From Chrysochromulina parva (taxonomy: Eukaryota; Haptophyta; Prymnesiales; Chrysochromulinaceae): 18,150 nucleotides of DNA. Numbering within the stretch: position 1 is the stretch's first letter; every line of letters starts with the position of its first letter. Location: contig PJAB01001016.1 of the NCBI GenBank assembly GCA_002887195.1, positions 1-18,150 on the forward strand. The letters run 5' to 3'. Of this stretch, positions 1-6,300 are shown piece after piece. A program made the translations under genes and the position numbers. Below the pieces are notes generated by a model, which saw nothing but the letters and a program-made list of their open reading frames with translations, ran no database searches and was not told the DNA's origin.

Positions 1-44
<44 letters not shown>
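1..44. repeat. (GCC)n trinucleotide microsatellite
   Basis: About fourteen tandem GCC units extend to the window edge. On the minus strand they encode the poly-Gly run at the visible C-terminal end of gene 1. Its full length is unknown because it is cut by the boundary. Confidence 0.9.
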
Positions 45-1831
45 ATATCCCGCCGGAGCTCCTCATAGTACGTCTTGACGAAGATGCGCTTCTGCACGGC
101 CAGTTGAGGTGCCTTCCGCTTGCTCATCAAGGCCACGTGGCGGGTCAGGTCGTTGAGCACTGTGAGGGGCACGTGCGTCTCAGGGTCACCATTCATCACG
201 TTCTCGAGCATCTGCAGGCAGTGGCGGGTGTCGCGAGGCGTCTGCAATACGCTGCCGCCGTCTGCTATGCGCTGCCGCTCGCGCGCGGAGTTGCCGCCGC
301 CCGAGCGACTGCTCGATCCACCTCCTCCGAAGCCGCCGCCTCCCACGTCGCCACCAAAGTCGTTCGGTGGTGGAGGCGAGGGCGGCTCATACTGCTGCTG
401 CTGCTGCTGCTGCCGTTGCTGCTGCTGCTGCATGTTCATGCGCTGCTGCTGCTGCATCTGCATCTGCTGTTGCTGCTGTTGCTGCTGCTGTTGCTGCTGC
501 TGCATCTGCTGCTGCATCTGCGCGCGCTGCTGCGCCTGCTGCTGTGCCTGCTGCTGCTGCGCCTGCTGCTGCTGGCGCTGCACCTGCTCCACCTGCTCCT
601 GCAGTTGCTGGGCCATCTGCTGGATCTGGCGCTGATGAGCCGCCTGCTGCTGCTGCAGCTGCTGCTGCATCTGCTGCTGCAAGACCTTCATCTGCTGCTG
701 CAGCTGCTGCTGCCCCTCCTCAAGCTCCGCGCTCTTCTGGGCGCTCAGTGCGGGCGCGGCGGCCGCGGGCGGCGCTGCCTTCTCACCAGGCCGAGGGATA
801 GGCGGCGGCACAGGGCTGAGTGCGTAGCGCGCCCAATTATGGAAGTCGATGATGAACGTCGCGTGAACCGTCGCGCCTCCCGCCGGCAGATTGAACCCGT
901 GGCTGACCGCCACCGCCGCGGCGAGCGCGTGCAGCTGCTGCTCGGTCGCACCTGCCGTCCAGATTCGTCGCACCTCGTGCAGAAGCGCCGTGGTGGATTG
1001 GGACGAGCCGCCCGCAGATGGCGCCGAAGGCTGCTGCTGCTGCTGCTGCCGCTGCTGCATCATTTGCTGCTGCCGCTGCTGAACCTTTTGCTGCTGCTGC
1101 CGCTCCCACTCGTCGTCGTCGTCGTCGTTCTCCTCATCCTCCTCCTCGCCGTCATCGCCCGTCGGCTGATCCTTCTGGTAGTGCTGCTGCTGCTGCTGCT
1201 GCTGCTGGTACTGCTGCTGCTGCTGGTACTGCTGCTGCTGCTGGTACTGTTGGCGCTGCTGGGCAGGCGGTGGCGACGGCGGAGTGGCGTTCGCGATCTC
1301 GTCCTGATGATTCGCAGCCCAGTCCTCGATGTACGTGCGACGCTGCGCGAGGACAGTCGGTGCCTTGGGTCCTTCGGGGTCGGCGGCCTGCACAGCGAGC
1401 GCCATCTCGGCTACCTGTGCCGAAGGAATCTGCCGGCCGCGCAGCTGCTTCAGGGCCCAGCAAAGCCCCTCGCGATCCATGGGCTTCGCATCCTGATGCA
1501 GGCTCGGGTCAGGCGGCGGAGGCGGCGCCACGTTGCGCGGTGACTCGGCGAGGAGGCTCTTGCCTGCTGGCGGCGCGGATGCAGGGTTGAATTTTTGCGA
1601 GTTGGCCAAGGGTGCGTTTTCTTTCGCAGCCTGCGGCCGCGGCGAGTTGGCGAGCAGGCTCTTACCCTGCGGCGGCGAGTTGGCGAGCAGGCTCTTGCCC
1701 TGCGGCGGCGAGGCGGCGAGCAAGCTCTTGCCTGGCGGCGGTGATCCCGTCGCCGATTGTAGCGGCCGCGCCACAGGCTTGGACGTCCGCTTTAGCGCGG
1801 GAGTAGGTGGCGGACGGTCATAGTCAGCCAT
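1..1831 (-). CDS. Gln/Gly-rich low-complexity protein, 3' end beyond window
   Basis: An uninterrupted frame runs from ATG at 1831-1829 to the left edge, giving 610 residues with no stop in the window; the C-terminus is missing. I do not recognise a family. Residues 30-98 hold four copies of a GKSLLA-(A/N/E)-SP motif. Residues about 187-215 contain a Tyr-(Gln)5 hexapeptide repeat, and about 226-242 are an Asp/Glu block. A second Gln tract follows, then a more ordinary, possibly folded segment (about 281-334, including HEVRRIW and FIIDFHNWARYAL). A long Gln/Met tract (about 373-480), a Gly/Ser linker, another ordinary segment (about 521-595, ending KTYYEEL) and a poly-Gly run at the edge complete it. 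Composition suggests a nuclear or RNA-granule scaffold or transcription-related protein; this is a guess. The complementary strand reads through as poly-Leu, poly-Ala or poly-Cys, which is an artefact of CTG repeats. It is divergent from the E2 gene, 231 bp away. An intron inside the low-complexity part cannot be excluded. Confidence 0.75.
392..715. repeat. Interrupted CTG/CAG microsatellite coding for poly-Gln
   Basis: A dense run of CTG units with CAT, CTC and CGC interruptions. On the minus strand it reads CAG and gives the third Gln-rich tract of gene 1 (Gln with Met and Arg). Shorter tracts of the same kind lie at about 1030-1105 and 1180-1262. The interruptions suggest an old, partly stabilised repeat. 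Confidence 0.85.
1641..1739. repeat. Three tandem 33-nt coding repeats (GKSLLA motif)
   Basis: Units 1641-1673, 1674-1706 and 1707-1739 are head-to-tail and exactly 33 nt each. The first two differ at a single base; the third is more divergent. On the minus strand each encodes an 11-residue unit close to SPPQGKSLLAN. A fourth, isolated copy lies near 1541-1577 (PPAGKSLLAESP). Repeats and frame agree, so the minus-strand frame is the coding one. Confidence 0.85.
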
Positions 1832-2062
1832 AATGGAAGGGGGCGGCCGATCGCTCGCGTTGAACAATTTTCGGCCATTCGTGCTTTCCCACAGCGCAGC
1901 TTTTCCGCATTCTCTCGACGAAAAGAAGACACTCCCAAAAATTTAAGTTTTGCGCAAAAGCGTATCGCGCCATGAGAATCTGCGGAAACGTGTGAACGCA
2001 AAAGTGTTAAAGTGTGCTCTGCGGCGAGCTCGCGTGAATCTGGTGCGAGCCGAGCATTGGAG
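1832..2062. promoter_or_regulatory. Shared divergent promoter, genes 1 and 2
   Basis: 231 bp separate the two opposing start codons. The segment is locally less GC-rich than the flanking exons, with an A/T-rich patch around 1935-1960 (CCCAAAAATTTAAGTTTTGCG). No convincing TATA box or factor site can be assigned by eye. The promoter call rests on the head-to-head arrangement. Confidence 0.5.
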
Positions 2063-3991
2063 ATGCTGCTCGGCCTTCTTCTTGCGTCAGCGAGCGCTCT
2101 GCAGAGCGCCAATGTCGGCCGCACGGCCGTCGGCCGTCTCCACGCCACGCGCCCAGCGCGCGTTGCCGCGCTCTCAATGGCTGACGTCACCGAGATCCTC
2201 ATGCCTGCTCTCTCGTCCACCATGACCGAGGGGAAGATCTCGTCGTGGCTGCTTAGCGAGGGCGACAAGGTGTCTCCGGGCGATATGGTGCTCGTGGTCG
2301 AGTCGGACAAGGCAGACATGGACGTTGAGTCGTACGAGGAGGGTTTCATCGCGAAGATCCTCGTTGGTGAGGGCGAGACTGCCGCAGTCGGCGCTCCCGT
2401 CGCCCTGCTTGTGGCCAACAAGGCCGACATTGCGGCCGTCAAGGCGGGCGGCGCTGCACCGGCGGCCAAGGCCGCGCCCGCACCCGCTGCGCCCGCGCCG
2501 GCCGCCGCTCCCGCGGGCCCCATGGTCGACTCGTTGGCGATCATGATGCCCGCGCTCTCGTCGACGATGACGGAGGGTAAGATCTCGCAGTGGCTGATCA
2601 ACGTCGGCGACAAGGTCAACATTGGCGACATGGTGCTCGTGGTCGAGTCGGACAAGGCGGACATGGACGTCGAGTCGTACGAGGAGGGCTACCTAGCCAA
2701 GATCCTCGTGCCTGAGGGCTCGAGCGCCGCCGTTGGCGCTCCGGTCGCTCTCATTGCGAAGACCAAGGACGAGATTGCCAAGGTGGCGGCGGCTGGTGTG
2801 GGCGGCGGCTCGGCGCCTGCGATGGCGGCGGCGCCCGCGGCGGCGGCGCCCTCCACGTCTGCCCCGGTTGCGATGGCGTCGGCGGCGGCGTCCACGACGG
2901 GCCGTGTTGTCGCGAGCCCCTTTGCTAAGAAGCTGGCAGAGGAGAAGGGTATTGACCTGACGCGCGTGACGGGAACTGGCCCCGAGGGCCGCATATCAGC
3001 GGAGGACGTCGAGGCGGCCGTCAAGAACGGTGGCGCCTCCGCCCCGGCGGCGGCCTTCGTCTCCAAGCTCCTGATGGCGACGCCTGCGGCCAAGAAGCTG
3101 GCGAAGTCGAAGAACATCGACCTGGCGACTGTCAAGGGCACCGGCAACTTCGGCCGCATCATGCCTGACGACGTGCTGCTCGCCGCGGGCGAGCAGCCGG
3201 TGCCCAAGAAGGTGCCGGGCATGGCTGTGGCCGCTGCACCCGCCGCCGCCGCCGCCGCGCCTGCAAAGGCCGCGCCCGCGGGTGACAAGAAAGCCGACAA
3301 GGCGCCCGCTGCGGCGCCGGTGGGCACGGTTGCGATGAATGGCATGCAGAAGGCCGTGGTCAAGAACATGGCCTGGGCCAACGATGTGCCCACGTACCAG
3401 GTGTCGCGCCAGATCGCGACCGATGAGCTCGACAAGCTCTACGGCATGGTCAAGGCCAAGGGCGTGACCATGTCGGCGCTCCTCGCGAAGGCCTGCGCGA
3501 TGGCTCTCGCCAAGCACCCGATCATGAACGCCGGCTACGTGCCGGACGGCATCAAGTACAATGCGAACATCAACGTTGCCATGGCGGTGGCCATGCCCGA
3601 CGGCGGCCTGATCACGCCCGTGCTGCAGAAGGCGGATCAGACCGACCTGGCTACGCTCTCCAAGCAGTGGAAGGACCTCGTGCCTCGTGCTCTCGAGGGC
3701 AAGCTCAAGCCCGATGAGTACTCGACTGGCACCTTCACCATCTCCAACCTGGGCATGTTCGGCGTCTCGTCGTTCGTCTCGATCCTGCCGCCCGGCCAGG
3801 GCGCCATCCTCGCCGTTGCCGCTTCCACACCGACCGCTGTGCTCGACAAGGACGGCAAGATTGGGATGAAGAAGATGATGACCGTGACGCTCACGTGCGA
3901 CCACCGGCACATCTATGGCGCCGATGCGGCCAAGTTCCTCGTCGACCTCGCCGCCATCATCGAGACCGACTCGATGTCATTGCTCTTCTGA
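2063..3991 (+). CDS. Plastid pyruvate dehydrogenase E2 (dihydrolipoamide acetyltransferase)
   Basis: 642 residues, no intron. E2 transfers the acetyl group from its lipoyl arm to CoA and forms the core of the pyruvate dehydrogenase complex; in plastids this supplies acetyl-CoA for fatty-acid synthesis. Residues 1-14 (MLLGLLLASASALQ) look like a signal peptide, followed by an Arg-rich transit-like stretch to about residue 38. Lipoyl domain 1 is about 44-122 with lipoyl Lys83, and lipoyl domain 2 about 158-234 with Lys198; both carry ESDKADMDVE, the wording of plastid-type E2s. Two peripheral-subunit (E3)-binding domains follow, about 282-320 (ASPFAKKLAEEKGIDL) and 338-376 (ATPAAKKLAKSKNIDL). 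Ala/Pro linkers join the parts. The acetyltransferase domain is about 420-642, with DHRHIYG at 613-619 (active His614). ATG 2063 was chosen because it opens the signal peptide; the in-frame codon at 2012 is GTG. A second E3-binding domain is unusual for this family. Confidence 0.95.
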   Translation: MLLGLLLASASALQSANVGRTAVGRLHATRPARVAALSMADVTEILMPALSSTMTEGKISSWLLSEGDKVSPGDMVLVVESDKADMDVESYEEGFIAKILVGEGETAAVGAPVALLVANKADIAAVKAGGAAPAAKAAPAPAAPAPAAAPAGPMVDSLAIMMPALSSTMTEGKISQWLINVGDKVNIGDMVLVVESDKADMDVESYEEGYLAKILVPEGSSAAVGAPVALIAKTKDEIAKVAAAGVGGGSAPAMAAAPAAAAPSTSAPVAMASAAASTTGRVVASPFAKKLAEEKGIDLTRVTGTGPEGRISAEDVEAAVKNGGASAPAAAFVSKLLMATPAAKKLAKSKNIDLATVKGTGNFGRIMPDDVLLAAGEQPVPKKVPGMAVAAAPAAAAAAPAKAAPAGDKKADKAPAAAPVGTVAMNGMQKAVVKNMAWANDVPTYQVSRQIATDELDKLYGMVKAKGVTMSALLAKACAMALAKHPIMNAGYVPDGIKYNANINVAMAVAMPDGGLITPVLQKADQTDLATLSKQWKDLVPRALEGKLKPDEYSTGTFTISNLGMFGVSSFVSILPPGQGAILAVAASTPTAVLDKDGKIGMKKMMTVTLTCDHRHIYGADAAKFLVDLAAIIETDSMSLLF

Positions 3992-4728
3992 GGCGACGGA
4001 GGTGCCAACGACGGCGCAACGCGCGCAGAAAGGGTAACGATGCAAACCGTCTGAGGCCATGGAGGTTGGCAGCATGTGCGTAGCAGCATGTGAGTCAGGA
4101 GCATTGAGCGCGGGGGATGTGCTCCGACACGACGCAACTTAGATCAGTCTACAGCCAGCCAGCGGACTCAGTGTGGAGCAGCCGTGGCTCTTGGAACATC
4201 GTGACCCTTTCGGCCTCGTTTGGTCGTGTGTGCGGAAAGGGGGGACCTCAGGGGTCGCCCGGTGCGGGGTATCTGCAGTCTGGAGTTCCGTGTTCCCGTC
4301 TTTAGAGGCGGTGCTTGGGGCGCGCGAACTGTGTGTGCGGAGAGGGATAGGGGCACGGTACTCTTGGGCTGTATACTACGCTACAGGGCACATCTAACAG
4401 CATGTTTAAAATAGGAAATCGTATATATGTATCCCGCGACACGGCCGCACACTCGTTACGTAGTGCCACCGCACCGGACCGCGCCGCGATGTATCAGAGC
4501 TCGGCCTTCGGCCAGCTCTCGGGGCTGTTCTATCTAAACATCCCTAAGTGTGTGAAGCACAAATAAGACCATCCGATCCCGATCCGCCGGCCGGGCGGCT
4601 TCGCGACTGCGGTGCCGCGGTGCCGGACGGACGCCACCATCGCGTGCTGGGCGGCGTGGCGGATACTTACGTGGGACGACACCTCTGACTCCGTGAAAAG
4701 CTCAATCGTTTAAACGCCTCAAAAGTTC
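3992..4728. other. Convergent intergenic region, genes 2 and 3
   Basis: 737 bp between the stop codons of two convergent genes, presumably holding both 3' UTRs. A small hairpin can be drawn at 4497-4518 (GAGC/GCTC outer stem, GGCC/GGCC inner stem, TTC loop). A patch at about 4404-4435 is A/T-rich (GTATATATGTATCCC). I see no gene, tRNA or snRNA here. Confidence 0.6.
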
Positions 4729-6099
4729 TCAAACCAAACGACCCGCCAGGGCCGATTTAAGGTATCGAACGTCTGTGAAGAATCTAGCCTGTTGGTTGAT
4801 CGATATTGGGTACGGGAGGAGCGCGCCCGAGTGGCTTTGCTCAAGGAGCCCTTTCCCATTCAAGCCCAGAAAGGGCGCGCGCTCGCACAAGGCGCGATCG
4901 ACCTTGATCTCGGAGGGGGCAAGCGACGGTAATCCAACGCGCCGGATGGCGTACTCGTAGAGCTGCCGATCGCATCGCGCGGCGACAGCGACATCGCGCT
5001 GCACGCTCGCATTCTGACGAGCGGCCTCAAAGAAGGCGAGCCCTTCGCGAGCCATCAGTCCGCCCGGCTTGACCCCGTGCGGCTTCATGTGGAGCGCTTG
5101 GGAGATGGCAAGCTCCGTCCGTTCACGGTCCGCTGCGCAAGGCCAATTGAAGAAGGTGCACAATCGAGCAAGCAAGGCTTCGAGGCAGTCGGTCACGCCC
5201 ACCACGTCGAAGGTCTGCAACCGTTGCTGGCTGAGCTCGAGGACCTGACGAACCCCGATGATGAACCCAGCGGAACGCGCAAGCCTCACTCAGTGGCAGA
5301 TGAAATGGAAATCTCACGGGCAATCAGCGGCAGTCACCTGGCAGCCCCGCAGGTTGTGGAAGCCAATGTGCTTATTCGGCCAGCTGTCGAGAGTGAGTGA
5401 GCCTGCCTGGAGCCCGATGGCGCGTGGAAGCCACCAGGGCAGCGGAAGGGCATGCTTGCCCGCGGTTGGGCAGTCGGCAGGCGAACAGGGCTGGACCGCG
5501 CTGCATCGGGCACCTCGCTTCGGCCGCGCTGCATCGACCGCGCTGCAGAACGACGCGTCGCAACTGCCGCCCGCCTTGCACCGCTGCGACGGCGGCCACA
5601 TCTTGTACGCCGACATAATGTGGCTGATGGGTTCACGCAGCAGCGTGACGGTGATCACCGTGCCATTCGCCGCCGCGTACTTAGCGCGCAGCTGGGGCAG
5701 CACGGGCACAAAGTCTTCCCAGTAGCGCTTCTTCGTATAGGCATGGAACTCGGCGGCAGTCGCTGATCGCTGCCAGGGCGGCGGGTGCGGAACGGAGCAC
5801 CGGCGTTCGTCCCACAGCTTGGCATAGCCGGGGAACAGGTCGCCATGTTGCGAGAGCAGGCAGCTCGTGTGAGTGAAGTCGTAGAGCGAGGTGAGCCGCG
5901 GCGTAAGGTTGCCCAGATCCCTGTCGTGCACACTCACCAGCTTATGGAGCCACTTCATGACGGCCGAACCAGCCGTCTTTTCGACGTGGTAGAAGAGGAA
6001 AAGGAGCGGCGTGTCCACCTCGAGGCCCGAGTAGCGCGCCGGGCCTGTAGGCAGGTAGATCTTCGGTCGGCCGGCCGAAACGTCGCGTGGCGGCGACAT
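4729..6099 (-). CDS. Sulfotransferase-family protein (carbohydrate sulfotransferase-like)
   Basis: Proposed exons are 6099-5338 and 5244-4729, giving 425 residues. Such enzymes move sulfate from PAPS to sugar hydroxyls, usually in the Golgi. The PAPS 5'-phosphosulfate motif is at residues 37-45 (YHVEKTAGS, Lys41). The 3'-phosphate motif is at 154-165 (LREPISHIMSAY, Arg155 and Ser163 at the usual spacing). The C-terminal exon has TFDVVGVTDCLEALL, typical of the end of the fold. The two exons lie in the same frame but are separated by in-frame TGA codons at 5316-5314 and 5292-5290. A 93-nt GT-AG intron (5337-5245, phase 0, CAG|GTGACT to CGTCAG|GTC) removes both. A 33-nt GT-AG intron would also restore the frame but is implausibly short. 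No signal anchor is visible after ATG 6099, and an in-frame TGA lies just upstream (6126-6124), so an upstream exon may be missing. Substrate unknown. Confidence 0.8.
5245..5337 (-). other. Intron of the sulfotransferase gene (93 nt)
   Basis: Begins GTGACTG and ends GTTCGTCAG. It contains the words TGCCGCTGATTG and TGCCACTGAGTG, which closely match the repeat words in the introns of gene 4. That similarity supports the chosen boundaries. Confidence 0.65.
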
Positions 6100-6300
6100 C
6101 CCGCGTGTGCCAGTCAGTAAGCCTCACGCGATCTCTCGCGATAAGACGCTGACAAAAGTTATCCCAAATTGGCAACAGTCCCAGAATGGTGATCTTGGCA
6201 GGGGGGTGAATTGTCGTGCGAAGTTCGGCTTTGTGTTGTCCGTGTTGAGTTGTCCGCGGGCATGTTGGTGCGTTTGGGCAACAAACTAACGCAACCGTCA
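6100..6300. promoter_or_regulatory. Shared divergent promoter, genes 3 and 4
   Basis: 201 bp between opposing start codons. It contains CCAAATTGG (about 6165-6173), a short palindrome that includes a CCAAT-like word, and T/G-rich sequence at 6220-6260. If gene 4 starts at its upstream in-frame ATG (6262), the gap is only 162 bp. The call rests on gene orientation. Confidence 0.45.

Noticed and set aside
104..1543. Plus-strand open frame of 479 codons rich in Leu
   Set aside because: It is the complement of the CAG-repeat gene on the minus strand; the translation is Leu runs from CTG repeats with no protein-like segments.
2996..3910. Minus-strand open frame of about 300 codons beneath the E2 gene
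   Set aside because: His/Arg/Gly-rich shadow in a GC-biased exon; the opposite strand encodes a clear acetyltransferase.
4497..4518. Hairpin resembling U2 snRNA stem I (TCGGCCTT word)
   Set aside because: No branch-binding sequence or Sm site follows, and the rest does not resemble U2.
4663..4674. ATACTTACGTGG, one base off the 5' end of U1 snRNA
   Set aside because: The downstream sequence has no U1 stem-loops and no Sm site, so the match looks accidental.
5290..5340. Frameshift or sequencing error in the sulfotransferase gene
   Set aside because: Both halves are in the same frame, so no indel is needed; a standard-length GT-AG intron removes the stops.
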